A stretch of DNA of 64,000 nt from an uncultured Ruminococcus sp. (GTDB taxonomy: Bacteria > Bacillota > Clostridia > Oscillospirales > Ruminococcaceae), in contig ONAI01000001.1 in NCBI GenBank assembly GCA_900315755.1, positions 1-64,000 on the forward strand, given 5' to 3'. Positions within the stretch are counted from its first letter, which is position 1; each line of letters starts with the position of its first letter. Shown in pieces: positions 7,880 through 18,046 of this stretch. The notes below the pieces were generated by a model, which was not told the origin of the DNA, did not search any database, and saw only the letters and a program-made list of their open reading frames with translations. The translations under genes and the position numbers were made by a program.

Positions 7880-10205
7880 TACCTGACTGCTCCCTTGCTT
7901 TTCTCACAACACTGATCGCACCGTCTGCAACACTTACATCAATACTTTCAGTTTCAGAAGCCTTTTCTATTATGATCTCCGCGATCTTATCCTCGACATC
8001 CTGACGGATGACTCTGCGTATGTCACGCGCACCGTAAGGCTTTCCGAAAGACTTCTCAGCAATAAGTTCAAGTGCTTCATCGGTATAGCTGAGAGTGATA
8101 TTCTTCTCAGCAAGAGGCTCCTTCATCTCATCGAGCATAAGTGCTGCGATATGAGCAAAATTCTCCTTTGTAAGCTGTCTGAACACTACTATCTCATCAA
8201 TACGGCTGATAAACTCAGGGCGCAGGAAATCACGCAGTCCCTTCATAGCCTTATCCTTCGAGATCTCATTCTCTGTTCTGTTGAAGCCTACTCCGACAGT
8301 TTTATCGGTCGAACCTGCATTTGAAGTCATGCAGATAATGGTATTTTCAAAGTTGATAGTTCTGCCCTGAGCATCATCTATCTTGCCCTCATCGAGTATC
8401 TGCATGAGGATGTTCATAACGTCCGGATGTGCCTTCTCTATCTCGTCAAAGAGGATAACGGAATAAGGACGGCGGCGCACTTTTTCGGTAAGCTGTCCAG
8501 CCTCATCGTATCCGACATATCCGGGAGGCGAACCTATCATCCTCGCAACGGAGTGTTTTTCCATATATTCCGTCATATCGAGACGTATAAGCGGCTCCGG
8601 CGAATCAAACATCTCTTCCGCAAGAGCTTTTACGAGCTCTGTCTTACCAACACCGGTAGGTCCTACAAAAATGAACGAAGCAGGTCTGCGGCGCTTATTG
8701 AGACGCACTCTTGTACGCTTGATAGCTTTTGCGAGTGTTTCAACAGCTTCATCCTGACCGAGAACGCGCTTTTTGAGCTCATCCTCAAGCTTAGCGATCT
8801 TCAGAAATTCAGTTTCAGCTATCTTGCTTGCAGGGATACCGGTCCACAGTTCAACGACCTTAGTGATGTCGCCTTCAGTGACCTGAACGTTCTCTGCCTT
8901 TTCCTTTAATTTTTCAACATCCTCGCGGGCGTGGATAAGCTTGCCCTTGACCTCGGCAAGTGCCTGATAATCCGGCTCCTGCTGTTCGGAGATCTCCTTC
9001 TCCATTCCTTCAAGAACTTCAATTTCCTTCTTCATCTTTGAATACTCAGCTATCTCAGGGGAGCGTATACAAGCCCTTGCACAGCCTTCATCAAGCAGGT
9101 CTATCGCCTTATCCGGAAGGAATCTGTCAGTGATATATCTCTCAGAGAGAACGGCACACACTCTCACAAGATAATCTGAAATGTGTACCCTATGGTATTC
9201 CTCATAATACTTCTTTATACCAAGAAGGACATCAACTGTATCTTCGATAGTCGGCTCGGCAACTGTTACCGGCTGAAAACGTCTCTCAAGAGCGGAATCC
9301 TTTTCAATATATTTTCTGTATTCACCGAATGTTGTTGCACCTATGACCTGCACCTCTCCGCGTGAGAGTGCCGGTTTGAGGATATTTGCGGCATTCATTG
9401 AGCCCTCTGAATCGCCTGCTCCGACGAGATTGTGTACCTCGTCAATAAAGAGTATGATATTTCCTTCTCGCTTAACCTCGTCAACGAGACCTTTAACACG
9501 GCTCTCGAACTGTCCGCGGAACTGAGTACCGGCAACAAGAGCAGTAAGATCAAGAAGATAGAGTTTCTTATCAGCGAGGTTGAAAGGTACATTGCCCTCA
9601 TTGATACGCAAAGCTATACCCTCTGCGATCGCAGTCTTACCTACACCCGGCTCACCTATAAGGCAAGGATTGTTCTTTGTACGGCGCGAAAGTATCTGAA
9701 CAACACGCGCGATCTCCTTATCTCTGCCGATTATGTTATCAAGTTCGCCGTCGGCTGCCTTCTGTGAAAGGTTAGTACAGTAGCTTCCGAGGAATTTCAG
9801 TTCCTTGCGCTTTTTCTCCTTATTTCTGCCGAAAAGACCTTTCTTTTCACGCTTTTCACTTGAAGCCTCTCCGCCGGATCTCTTATCCGGTTCGTGCTCT
9901 GCATTATCGTCAGCATTTTCGTCCTGAGGGACATCCCCTCCGAACATATTTGAGATGAAATCAGGCATCAGACCTGAACCGCCCATCTCAAAGGAATCTC
10001 CATCAAGCATTCCCATCATCTGATCGGAAAGCTGATCGATCTCCTCATCAGTTATGCCAAGGCGATCCATATATTCTGCCACCTGAGGGATATTGTTCTT
10101 TCGCGCACACGAAAGACAGAGTCCCTCATTCTTCTTCTCATTGCCCTGCACTGATGTTATAAACACCACCGCAGGTCTTTTCTTGCATTTGCTGCACATT
10201 ATCAT
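7872..10205 (-). CDS. Clp protease ATP-binding subunit, ClpE-like with N-terminal zinc finger
   Basis: This 777-residue AAA+ unfoldase has an N-terminal four-cysteine zinc finger (C-S-K-C at 4-7, C-L-S-C near 30) and an acidic linker. AAA1 (G-E-P-G-V-G-K-T Walker A) and AAA2 (G-P-T-G-V-G-K-T) are separated by a coiled-coil middle region (near residues 380-440). A V-G-F-type loop (T-V-G-V-G-F-N-R) in AAA2 fits ClpP docking. The double Clp_N repeat of ClpA/ClpC is absent and the zinc finger takes its place, as in ClpE. It probably feeds misfolded proteins to ClpP. ATG 10205 has AGGAGG 10 bases upstream. No CtsR or McsA/McsB gene is adjacent. Confidence 0.92.
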   Translation of the reverse strand: MIMCSKCKKRPAVVFITSVQGNEKKNEGLCLSCARKNNIPQVAEYMDRLGITDEEIDQLSDQMMGMLDGDSFEMGGSGLMPDFISNMFGGDVPQDENADDNAEHEPDKRSGGEASSEKREKKGLFGRNKEKKRKELKFLGSYCTNLSQKAADGELDNIIGRDKEIARVVQILSRRTKNNPCLIGEPGVGKTAIAEGIALRINEGNVPFNLADKKLYLLDLTALVAGTQFRGQFESRVKGLVDEVKREGNIILFIDEVHNLVGAGDSEGSMNAANILKPALSRGEVQVIGATTFGEYRKYIEKDSALERRFQPVTVAEPTIEDTVDVLLGIKKYYEEYHRVHISDYLVRVCAVLSERYITDRFLPDKAIDLLDEGCARACIRSPEIAEYSKMKKEIEVLEGMEKEISEQQEPDYQALAEVKGKLIHAREDVEKLKEKAENVQVTEGDITKVVELWTGIPASKIAETEFLKIAKLEDELKKRVLGQDEAVETLAKAIKRTRVRLNKRRRPASFIFVGPTGVGKTELVKALAEEMFDSPEPLIRLDMTEYMEKHSVARMIGSPPGYVGYDEAGQLTEKVRRRPYSVILFDEIEKAHPDVMNILMQILDEGKIDDAQGRTINFENTIICMTSNAGSTDKTVGVGFNRTENEISKDKAMKGLRDFLRPEFISRIDEIVVFRQLTKENFAHIAALMLDEMKEPLAEKNITLSYTDEALELIAEKSFGKPYGARDIRRVIRQDVEDKIAEIIIEKASETESIDVSVADGAISVVRKAREQSGNE

Positions 10206-10269
10206 CAGGCTGTATCCTCCTGTATTATTATTGCCTTTTTGCGGAACTATCCCGCCAACATCCTTTTTG

Positions 10270-11172
10270 TTACATCATATCTGCAACATTATTATACATA
10301 TGCTTGAAAATGTATGTCTTATCAATAGCATTGAAATTGAAGAACAGCATTTCATCGCTGCCGAGCACAACATAAAGTCTTATTACTGCCGCAACGGCAA
10401 AGCATAGTATGATGCCCTTCGGTATGCCGATCAAAGCACCTCCGACGTGTGCCGGTATCCTCATCTCATGATACTGATTTCCGAGCATTGATCTGAAGAA
10501 CATCAGCAGTGCAATGAAAGCGAGTGTGAACATGATTATAAAGCAGATCAGCTTTGATATAGTTTCATAAGCCTCCTGAACATAGTTCTCGGATATGTAT
10601 TCAGCCGCTTCTGATTTATCATCCTTGTTAAGCATCATAGGGATGAGTTCGTTGAATGTCTCCGGATCATCAATGACCTTCTTTGCAGCCACCTCTGCCG
10701 AATACTTATTGAGATTTTCCCCGACAATGCTTCTCATGATCTGAGAATACTCCTCATTCATACGCTTCTCAAAGCGCATAGGATCTTCCTCGACCTTCTT
10801 TCCCTTTCTGTTATTGATATACTTCAGCAATTCTTCGTTATAATTCTTATTGCCGCTGTATATCTCTTCTAACTGTTTTGATTCAACATTCACGCCATAG
10901 TCGAGGGTATTGATATACTCTGCGACCTTTGTTGTGAATTTGTATCCGCTCAGGGAAGTATTTATCTTTTTAGTATTGCTGTTCGTTATCATATTATCAG
11001 CTATTGCTCCGCCAAGAGCAGCACTGAATGAGAATGCTATACCAAACGCAAGCACATATGCTATCAGCATAGATACTGCGTGCATTGCACCCTTTCTTGC
11101 GGAAATAAATACACAGGTAAATATTACCGCCAATGCTATTACATCATAAAACCACCAGAACTGTTCGCCCAT
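10270..11172 (-). CDS. CvpA-family membrane protein
   Basis: The 300-residue protein begins with a CvpA-type region of two or three hydrophobic helices (W-W-F-Y-D-V-I-A-L-A-V at about 6-16, then I-S-A-R-K-G). A long charged, probably extracytoplasmic insert (about 80-205) and two more membrane helices near the C-terminus follow. CvpA proteins in other bacteria are linked to colicin V export or envelope integrity, but the biochemical role is not settled. The gap to the ClpE-like gene is 64 bases and to the upstream gene 27 bases, consistent with one transcript. Confidence 0.8.
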   Translation of the reverse strand: MGEQFWWFYDVIALAVIFTCVFISARKGAMHAVSMLIAYVLAFGIAFSFSAALGGAIADNMITNSNTKKINTSLSGYKFTTKVAEYINTLDYGVNVESKQLEEIYSGNKNYNEELLKYINNRKGKKVEEDPMRFEKRMNEEYSQIMRSIVGENLNKYSAEVAAKKVIDDPETFNELIPMMLNKDDKSEAAEYISENYVQEAYETISKLICFIIMFTLAFIALLMFFRSMLGNQYHEMRIPAHVGGALIGIPKGIILCFAVAAVIRLYVVLGSDEMLFFNFNAIDKTYIFKHMYNNVADMM

Positions 11173-11199
11173 ATTTTATCACCAACCCATTTTATCAGA

Positions 11200-12375
11200 T
11201 CATGTATCGTAATCTATCCTGTCTATTCTGTTAAAACCTTTCAGGAATATATGATTATCGCTTCTAACGAAGCCTGTGTATGAATCGTTAGCCTTAGCCG
11301 TTGAACGGAGTGCTCCCGTAAAATCGTAAGTATAGATTCCATCCTGACAAAGTATGTAAGCCAGACCTTTGAAAACCGATACCTCTATTGCCGGTGTTTC
11401 AAGATCTATAATGATTGGTTCTGAACTGTTCCCAGAAAATAATATAGCATTATATTTTCTGGAGTCCTCATTATTTACCAACACGGCTGATTTGCCGCTT
11501 ATACTTGCTGCTGCTGCAAGTTCTCCTTCATACTTATAATATGAACTGATTTTTCCGTTCCTGTCGACATATCCGCAGGAATCAAGTCCGTAAACGAACG
11601 CCCCCTCTGACGATCCGAATACTTCAAGACCAAGTGTGTTAAGTCCTGGAGAAGTCCATTTCTCTTCTTTATCGCTGAAATCTATCTCCTGAACTGTTGT
11701 AACATGAGTACCATTTTCTGCCTTTATCATGGTCATCATGCAGCCTGAACTGTCATCAATAAAGCTAATATCGCTCACACGGTCTACGCATTTTCTTGAG
11801 TATATGATCTCGCCCTTTCGATTATATACTATCATTTCGCAGTTATAGTTTTCAGAAGTCGTTACAACTGCTGCATAGCCCTCAGAACTGATACGTGCAA
11901 AGAGTATGTTCTCATCAAACTCCCTTGTGAAGAACACCTCGTCCTCATCCTCGACGGAAAAACGGTTTCCTCCGCTCTCATATACCATAGCCTTTCCGTT
12001 AGCAACTCTGAGGACAGGATTTGAATAATCGTGCTGACGCTTTTTCAGCAGAGAGCCGTCGGTATTATAGTAATAAAGCGTTGAATCGCTCAGTATAAGT
12101 ACCTTTTTAACAGTATATCTCAGCTGATAATCGCTTCCGCTCGTCACCTCGATCGGGAAATTACCCGTTGCAAGCTGTCCCGAATTGACGATGGTTTTAT
12201 ATTGCTTTCCTATTCCGCGAAGCTTAGGATACCATGTATCTCTGGTGAAATACATTCCCGCGGATATAAATGCAAGAAGGATTATAACTCCAAGCTTTAT
12301 CAGTCTCCGTCGGCGCTTCTTTCTGTTTTTGAGCTCGACTATATCATCGGCATCGTATACCGGCAAGTCTTTCAT
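11200..12375 (-). CDS. Membrane-anchored beta-propeller-like protein (DUF5711 type)
   Basis: The 391-residue protein has a basic cytoplasmic N-terminus (K-N-R-K-K-R-R-R-R near 17-25), one transmembrane helix (about 27-44) and a large outer region. That region is built of short repeated strands such as L-I-L-S-D-S-T-L-Y-Y-Y-N-T-D-G, as in PQQ/WD-like propellers. It resembles the DUF5711 family by memory; this needs a profile search. AAAGGAG directly abuts the ATG at 12375 with no spacing, so TTG at 12366 (three codons in) is a realistic alternative start. It follows truA by 52 bases. Confidence 0.75.
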   Translation of the reverse strand: MKDLPVYDADDIVELKNRKKRRRRLIKLGVIILLAFISAGMYFTRDTWYPKLRGIGKQYKTIVNSGQLATGNFPIEVTSGSDYQLRYTVKKVLILSDSTLYYYNTDGSLLKKRQHDYSNPVLRVANGKAMVYESGGNRFSVEDEDEVFFTREFDENILFARISSEGYAAVVTTSENYNCEMIVYNRKGEIIYSRKCVDRVSDISFIDDSSGCMMTMIKAENGTHVTTVQEIDFSDKEEKWTSPGLNTLGLEVFGSSEGAFVYGLDSCGYVDRNGKISSYYKYEGELAAAASISGKSAVLVNNEDSRKYNAILFSGNSSEPIIIDLETPAIEVSVFKGLAYILCQDGIYTYDFTGALRSTAKANDSYTGFVRSDNHIFLKGFNRIDRIDYDT

Positions 12376-12427
12376 CTCCTTTATACTCTTTTGTTCTGTG
12401 CATTGCCGTAAAACAACGTATCCGGCA

Positions 12428-13192
12428 TCAGTTTACATCTTTAAGCAGTTCATCTTCTGAATAGAAGATACGATTCAGATAAAGTCCGTGTGCCATAGCA
12501 GTTCTGCCGGCTTTAAGGCGGTCTTTAGCTTCAAGGATATAGGGTATATCATCAGGCTTTATATTCTTCTCACTTACCTCGATGAGCGTACCGACCATTA
12601 TCCTAATCATATTATACAAAAAACCGTTGCCTTTTACAAGCATTAATACAGAATCACCACTATTTTCTATTTTAAATGAATATATTGTTCTGACAGGCGT
12701 TGAAACATTTGAACAATCAGCACAAAAAGACGTGAAATCGTGCTCGCCGACGAAGTATTTTGCCGCAGCTTTTACCGCTTCAAGGTCAAATGGTCTCCTG
12801 TAATGATACATCAGGTCGGTCGCAAAAGGATTTTTTGATTCACTGCAATGCATTTTATAGACGTATTCCTTGCCCACGCAATCAAACCTTGCATGAAAAT
12901 CCATAGGCGCATCCTCGCAGCTGAGGACTGATATATCGTCCGGAAGTTCGCCGTTCACGCCGCGGACGAATCCGCGGCAGTTTATTTTACTGCTGGTCTT
13001 GACATTAAAGCAGTAGTTATTGGCGTGAACCCCGGTATCTGTACGTGAACAGCCGATAATAGTAACAGGCTCGTTAAGGACCTTTGAAACATGGCGCTCG
13101 ACAACTTCCTGAACCGTCAGCGCATTATTCTGCCGCTGGAAGCCATGATACTTAGTTCCCCTGTAAGCTATCATCACTTTGAGATTTCTCAT
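12428..13192 (-). CDS. truA: tRNA pseudouridine(38-40) synthase TruA
   Basis: The 254-residue enzyme isomerises uridines 38-40 in the tRNA anticodon arm. The catalytic Asp is in G-C-S-R-T-D-T-G-V-H-A, and the N-terminal Y-R-G-T-K-Y-H-G-F-Q and later N-G-F-L-Y-N-M-I-R motifs are present. I use ATG 13192 with a GGGGGAAG binding site; the frame stays open further 5' into the YfhO gene but lacks TruA homology there. The start lies 41 bases inside the end of the YfhO-like gene. In many Firmicutes truA directly follows ecfT; here a YfhO gene intervenes. Confidence 0.96.
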   Translation of the reverse strand: MRNLKVMIAYRGTKYHGFQRQNNALTVQEVVERHVSKVLNEPVTIIGCSRTDTGVHANNYCFNVKTSSKINCRGFVRGVNGELPDDISVLSCEDAPMDFHARFDCVGKEYVYKMHCSESKNPFATDLMYHYRRPFDLEAVKAAAKYFVGEHDFTSFCADCSNVSTPVRTIYSFKIENSGDSVLMLVKGNGFLYNMIRIMVGTLIEVSEKNIKPDDIPYILEAKDRLKAGRTAMAHGLYLNRIFYSEDELLKDVN

Positions 13193-16100
13193 TCTCTTCC
13201 CCCGATACTGGATTTTCGGCATCATTCTCCGCATTCTCTGCCGGAGCTTCGGTCTGAGCCTTAATTTCCGGCTCAGCAGTTATTTCAGCAGCTTCGTTTT
13301 TTCCCGGCTCAACAGGCTCAGAAGCAGCTGCTGAGATCTCTTCAACCTCCTGATTGTATATCTCACCGGTATGGATAACCTTTTCCTCAGCCGGCTCTTC
13401 CTTTTCAGGAGCATTGTCCGGACCTTCTCCGGATTCAGGCTGCTTTTCAACCGGTAACTTCTTCTTTCTGCGGCGTCTGTCATACCATATAAGTCCGCAG
13501 GTGATAACGAATGCAGAAACGCTTATTGCAGTTCCGAGTTTAAAGCCCTCAGGACAGTAAACAAGCTTTATCTCATGCTCGCCTTTTGAAACCTCAACGC
13601 CGAGCATTGAATTGAGCACATCGAATGTCTCAGCCTTTTCGCCGTCAACATAGACTGTCCAGCCCTTTTCGTAAGGTATCGAGAAGTAGAGGACACCGTC
13701 CTTCTTAGCCTTGATGTTGCCTTCGATCCTGCTGTCGGCAAAATCGGTGATCTGGAACTGTTCATCAGCAAGCTGTGCATACTGCTCTTCAAAAGCCTTC
13801 AGATCGAGAGCATATACCATAAGCTTGAAATTGCCCGAATTATGCTCAGAATCCGAGTTTATCTGTATAACAGACTGCTTTCCGCTTACGCCGTCGCCAG
13901 CCGGGAATACTACCGGATATTTCTTGATGAGATTTCCGCTGTCAACGACCTTTCCGTCATATCTGACCTGTATCTTATCACAGGAATCGTTACAGCTTGC
14001 ATAGGCGTAGAGCGGCATATCGTCATTACATTCAAAAGTATATTCTGTATAGGAATTGGTACTGTCTTTATCCGGTCGGGTGAAGTTATAGTTTCCGTAT
14101 CCATTCTTTGTAACGCTCATATTCGTGTATTCAGCAAGGCTTACGACCTGAGCAAGGAAGGTAGGCTTACTGCTGCCTGTTGCAAATTTCATGACGCTGT
14201 TCTGATACTCAAACGGATTGAGGGCTTCCTTGTCCTCGACTCTGAGGATGTCCTTATCGACCATGAATCCAAGCGAGAGATTATATTTGTTCTTGTAGAG
14301 ATAGCAGGTGCCTGATTTTCCGGCTGAGCCTGCATATTCAAGAGCATATCCCTCAGTCTCAAGCGGACTGCCCTTCTTTATCATGTACTTAACGCCGAAC
14401 AGTGCGTTTACAACAGGTGTATTGATACGATAATAGTAGCGGTTTCCAGCTTCGGAAGCATACATTCCGAGGCGCTTGCAGAGTCTTGTTACTGAAACAT
14501 TTGCTACTGATGAGAACTGTGAAATGCCGTAATAACCATAAAGTGCGCTGTCATTAAGAGTATAGGTATCTGTTACCTCAGTACGGTAAAACAGTGAATC
14601 CTCAGACTCCTTAGCAGCAGAGAGAAGCGATTCAACCTCATCATAGCTTGTAGGATAAGAGGTATACGAACTGCTTCCGACAGTCTTTACGCCTGTCTTA
14701 GCGACGCTTACAAATTCGCTGAAAACAGCTATTGCCAGTGCAAAGCTCATGATCGTGTTGCGGACAGCCTTATTCCTGAACGGGAATACCTTAGCCGCAG
14801 TGAATATGAGCAGATAAGCTATTGTGATTATGAGTGAGCTCTTGATAGCACCCTCGATCTTGAAATCGTCCTTTTTCACATAGTAGTTGAGATAGAATAC
14901 GGTAGCAGGACCTATCAGCATGAGTACCAGCTGATAATACTTTATACCGTTCTTGAGCATGATAGCATACGCTCTGTAAGCAGCCGCCGCAAGGACGAAA
15001 CTGAAAATGAATGCAAAACGGTAAGGTATCTGGTTTGTGAAATGGAATCCGTGCCAGATGTAGTTGAGCGGGCGAAGGTTACAGCTCACTGCGATGATCG
15101 CAAGCATGATAGTTGAAGATACCTTCTCTCTTATCTTTATGCCCTTTGAGAAAAGGAATACGCCAATAAGCACGATAGCCAGCATACCGCAGGCGAAATT
15201 CGGCAGACCTTCGACCTTTGTCGGTTCATTATACGAAATAGTATTAGCAAAAATACTTGTCCAGCTTTCATATTTTTTGAAGTCGCCGGAAAGAATGTCT
15301 TTGAGTTTCTGGAATACCGAGCGTTCATCATTGCTGTAAGATAGTTTCAGACCGCAGTAAGCCGGTATCAGCATGAACGCGCTCATTGCACCTCCGAGAA
15401 GTGCGGAACGAAGCATTATCCAGAATTTTACAAGCCAGTCCTTGATGCTTTTGAACTCAATAATGCTTGCTGCCAGAAACATGAACACTGAGAATATACA
15501 TACAAAATAACCGATATAGTAGTTCGAGATAAGCGCGATTGCAAGTGAGAATGTAAAGGTCTTCCACTTCCTTTCACGGCATATCGCAACTATACCAAGC
15601 ATTACAAGTGGGAAGATAGCTACTGTATCGAACCACATAACGTTCCAGTAGTAACCGAGATTGAAGCTGCAAAGAGCGTACATTACTGAAAATACGCAGG
15701 TCGAGAAATCATTCCTGTTATATGTGTATCTCAGGAAGCGCTGGAAAAATGCTCCTGCGAAGCCTATCTTCATAACAAGTATATACATCATGGCATCCCT
15801 GACACCGTCTTCACTGAACAGTATCGATATCCAGTTGAGCGGGCTCGCTGCATAGTATGCCATGAGCGATATGAAGTTTGAACCGAGACCATTCTGCCAT
15901 GAATAAAGCAGCGAACCTCCTGTCAGAAGCTTCTCTCTTTCTACCCTGAAGAACGGGAAATACTGATGCCACAGATCAACTACCAGCATCTGATTATTGC
16001 CGAAAGGATGTATTCCCTCCTGTGCGAACGCATAAAGCATTATCGAAGCTGATATTACGAAAGAAAGCACGAAATACAGCCAGCCCTGACCATAAAGGTA

Positions 16101-16319
16101 ACGATAGAAGACATTTCCTCGCACCCTTGCAAAGAACTGCTCTCTTTCGAGACGCTTCTTCTCCATTTCAGGCGTAAGAGCCTTTGCGGATGCAGCATTT
16201 TTTCTTATCGTTTTATTGTTTCTGGCAGAAAAAGGCTTTTTGCCGGCAGCCGGCTTCCTGTTTTTAACCGTATTTTTGTTTGATGTTTGTTTTTTCTTTT
16301 TATTACTACTATTAGCCAT
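13152..16319 (-). CDS. YfhO-family multi-pass membrane protein (intact paralogue)
   Basis: The 1055-residue protein has a Lys/Asn-rich cytoplasmic N-terminus, about 13-14 transmembrane helices (from about 75 to 545) and a large outer domain. A last helix and an acidic Glu/Ala-rich tail (about 970-1055) complete it. Family marks are G-Q-G-W-L-Y-F-V-L, V-D-L-W-H-Q-Y-F-P-F-F and L-S-L-G-F-M-V. YfhO proteins resemble GT-C glycosyltransferases and in some Gram-positives help glycosylate lipoteichoic acid. ATG 16319 is preferred over ATG 16328 because GAGAGAG sits 9 bases before it. A homologous but broken gene lies at 55991-59466. Confidence 0.92.
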   Translation of the reverse strand: MANSSNKKKKQTSNKNTVKNRKPAAGKKPFSARNNKTIRKNAASAKALTPEMEKKRLEREQFFARVRGNVFYRYLYGQGWLYFVLSFVISASIMLYAFAQEGIHPFGNNQMLVVDLWHQYFPFFRVEREKLLTGGSLLYSWQNGLGSNFISLMAYYAASPLNWISILFSEDGVRDAMMYILVMKIGFAGAFFQRFLRYTYNRNDFSTCVFSVMYALCSFNLGYYWNVMWFDTVAIFPLVMLGIVAICRERKWKTFTFSLAIALISNYYIGYFVCIFSVFMFLAASIIEFKSIKDWLVKFWIMLRSALLGGAMSAFMLIPAYCGLKLSYSNDERSVFQKLKDILSGDFKKYESWTSIFANTISYNEPTKVEGLPNFACGMLAIVLIGVFLFSKGIKIREKVSSTIMLAIIAVSCNLRPLNYIWHGFHFTNQIPYRFAFIFSFVLAAAAYRAYAIMLKNGIKYYQLVLMLIGPATVFYLNYYVKKDDFKIEGAIKSSLIITIAYLLIFTAAKVFPFRNKAVRNTIMSFALAIAVFSEFVSVAKTGVKTVGSSSYTSYPTSYDEVESLLSAAKESEDSLFYRTEVTDTYTLNDSALYGYYGISQFSSVANVSVTRLCKRLGMYASEAGNRYYYRINTPVVNALFGVKYMIKKGSPLETEGYALEYAGSAGKSGTCYLYKNKYNLSLGFMVDKDILRVEDKEALNPFEYQNSVMKFATGSSKPTFLAQVVSLAEYTNMSVTKNGYGNYNFTRPDKDSTNSYTEYTFECNDDMPLYAYASCNDSCDKIQVRYDGKVVDSGNLIKKYPVVFPAGDGVSGKQSVIQINSDSEHNSGNFKLMVYALDLKAFEEQYAQLADEQFQITDFADSRIEGNIKAKKDGVLYFSIPYEKGWTVYVDGEKAETFDVLNSMLGVEVSKGEHEIKLVYCPEGFKLGTAISVSAFVITCGLIWYDRRRRKKKLPVEKQPESGEGPDNAPEKEEPAEEKVIHTGEIYNQEVEEISAAASEPVEPGKNEAAEITAEPEIKAQTEAPAENAENDAENPVSGEENEKSQSDDSLQGN

Positions 16320-16348
16320 TGGTAACATCTCTCTCTTATTATATTTAT

Positions 16349-17152
16349 TCAGAATATTCTTCCTGCCGCAATGACAGCCGCAAGGAATACAATAGTTATG
16401 ATCAAAGCAATATAGTCTTTGTATGATGATCTGAGCTGACGCAGCCTTGTACGTCCTTCACCGCCGTGATAACAGCGGCATTCCATAGCGGTCGCAAGTT
16501 CGTCCGCTCTTCTGAACGAAGATATAAACAGCGGAACGAGTATTGAAACGAGATTCTTAGCTCTGTGAGAAAGACTTCCCGAATCTATCTCAGCGCCTCT
16601 TGCTTTCTGAGCGGAGATTATCTTATCTGTTTCCTCAATAAGTGTTGGTATGAATCTCAGCGCTATCGACATCATCATAGCAAGTTCGTGAACAGGAAAT
16701 TTCAGCTTCTTCAGCGGAGAGAGCAGACGCTCTATCGCATCGGTAAGAGTTATCGGCGAAGTCGTATAAGTAAGTATCGAACTTCCCATAACCAGCAGCG
16801 TTATCCTGATTATCATGAACGCGCTCGAATTAAGACCATCCTCTGTAATACTAATAAATTTCCATTTCCAGAGCGTATCTCCGGATCTGATTATAAATAT
16901 ATTCAGCACCGCCGTTATCACAAGAAACGGCATAAGTGGTCTGACACTTTTCCAGAACAGCTTCAGCGGTATCCTTGAAAGGAGCATTGCCATAACGGTA
17001 TACACCGCCCCTATCGCAAGACATATCATCGAGCCGCCTGAAAACAGCATGATTATCATCAGCAGCGTTATCACTATCTTGAAACGCGGATCAAGACTGT
17101 GTATCACGCTGTTCATCGGAAAATACTGTCCGATAGTAATATCCTTCAGCAA
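16349..17152 (-). CDS. ecfT: ECF transporter transmembrane subunit EcfT
   Basis: The 267-residue membrane subunit couples the two EcfA ATPases to substrate-binding S components for vitamin or micronutrient uptake. It begins with the typical T-I-G-Q-Y-F-P and H-S-L-D-P-R-F-K motifs, has about five helices, and carries the coupling motifs A-R-G-A-E and the later A-M-E-C-R-C-Y. It starts 1 base after the stop of ecfA2, so the two should be co-translated. No S component is encoded nearby, as expected for a shared group II module. Confidence 0.96.
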   Translation of the reverse strand: MLKDITIGQYFPMNSVIHSLDPRFKIVITLLMIIMLFSGGSMICLAIGAVYTVMAMLLSRIPLKLFWKSVRPLMPFLVITAVLNIFIIRSGDTLWKWKFISITEDGLNSSAFMIIRITLLVMGSSILTYTTSPITLTDAIERLLSPLKKLKFPVHELAMMMSIALRFIPTLIEETDKIISAQKARGAEIDSGSLSHRAKNLVSILVPLFISSFRRADELATAMECRCYHGGEGRTRLRQLRSSYKDYIALIITIVFLAAVIAAGRIF

Positions 17153-17153
17153 A

Positions 17154-18017
17154 TCACAGTCCCCCTCTTTCTTTCAGATGACGAAGAAGGAGTTCCTTTG
17201 CATAATCAACTGTGTAAACTTCTTTTCCAAAATCGAGTCCGCGGCGTTTCAGTTCAAGAAACACCTTTGTTATCTGCGGAACATCAAGACCTATCTTCAC
17301 TATTTCCTCTGCCCTTGCAAAGACCTTTACTGTTTCGTCAAAGCAGAAAAGCTTTCCCTGATTCATTACCAGTATACGGTCGGCAAACGAAGCAATATCC
17401 TCCATACTGTGAGAAACTATGAGGATAGTGTTCTTATTGCGTTCGTGGTACTTTTTTATCTGTGCGAATATCTGGTCTCTTCCTGCCGGATCAAGACCGG
17501 CTGTCGGCTCATCGAGTATGAGCACCTTCGGCCGCATCGCCATAACTCCCGCGATAGCAACTCTTCTTTTCTGACCGCCCGAAAGCTCAAATGGCGAACG
17601 CTCCATGAGCTCCTCGGAAAGTCCTATGTCTTCGGCTGTTTCAAGAACCCGCTGCTTTATCTCCTCATCGCTCAGCCCCATATTCTTAGGACCGAACGCT
17701 ATATCCTTAAAAACAGTTTCTTCAAATATCTGGTATTCCGGATACTGGAACACCAGTCCCACCTGAAAGCGAACATCGCGTATTTTATTCTTATCAGCCC
17801 AGATGTCCCTTCCATCGAGAAGTATCTTTCCTGATGTCGGGCACAGCAGACCGTTGAAATGCTGTATCAGTGTAGACTTTCCAGAACCGGTATGTCCCAT
17901 AAGTCCGATGATCTCACCTTCATTTATTGAAAGATCAACATGATCCACCGCTGTTTTCTCAAAGGGAGTATCAATGCTGTAAGTATAGGTAAGCTGCTGT
18001 GTTTCAAGTATTGCCAA
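17154..18017 (-). CDS. ecfA2: ECF transporter ATPase EcfA2
   Basis: The 287-residue ABC ATPase has Walker A (G-H-T-G-S-G-K-S-T), signature (E-L-S-G-G-Q-K-R-R), Walker B (V-L-I-L-D-E-P-T) and the switch His (I-V-S-H-S-M). It pairs with EcfA1 as an asymmetric ATPase dimer on EcfT. The order ecfA1-ecfA2-ecfT and the R-R-V variant of the signature support the A2 assignment. Confidence 0.95.
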   Translation of the reverse strand: MAILETQQLTYTYSIDTPFEKTAVDHVDLSINEGEIIGLMGHTGSGKSTLIQHFNGLLCPTSGKILLDGRDIWADKNKIRDVRFQVGLVFQYPEYQIFEETVFKDIAFGPKNMGLSDEEIKQRVLETAEDIGLSEELMERSPFELSGGQKRRVAIAGVMAMRPKVLILDEPTAGLDPAGRDQIFAQIKKYHERNKNTILIVSHSMEDIASFADRILVMNQGKLFCFDETVKVFARAEEIVKIGLDVPQITKVFLELKRRGLDFGKEVYTVDYAKELLLRHLKERGGL

Positions 18018-18046
18018 TTTAATCTCCCTTCAGATCTTATGCACGA

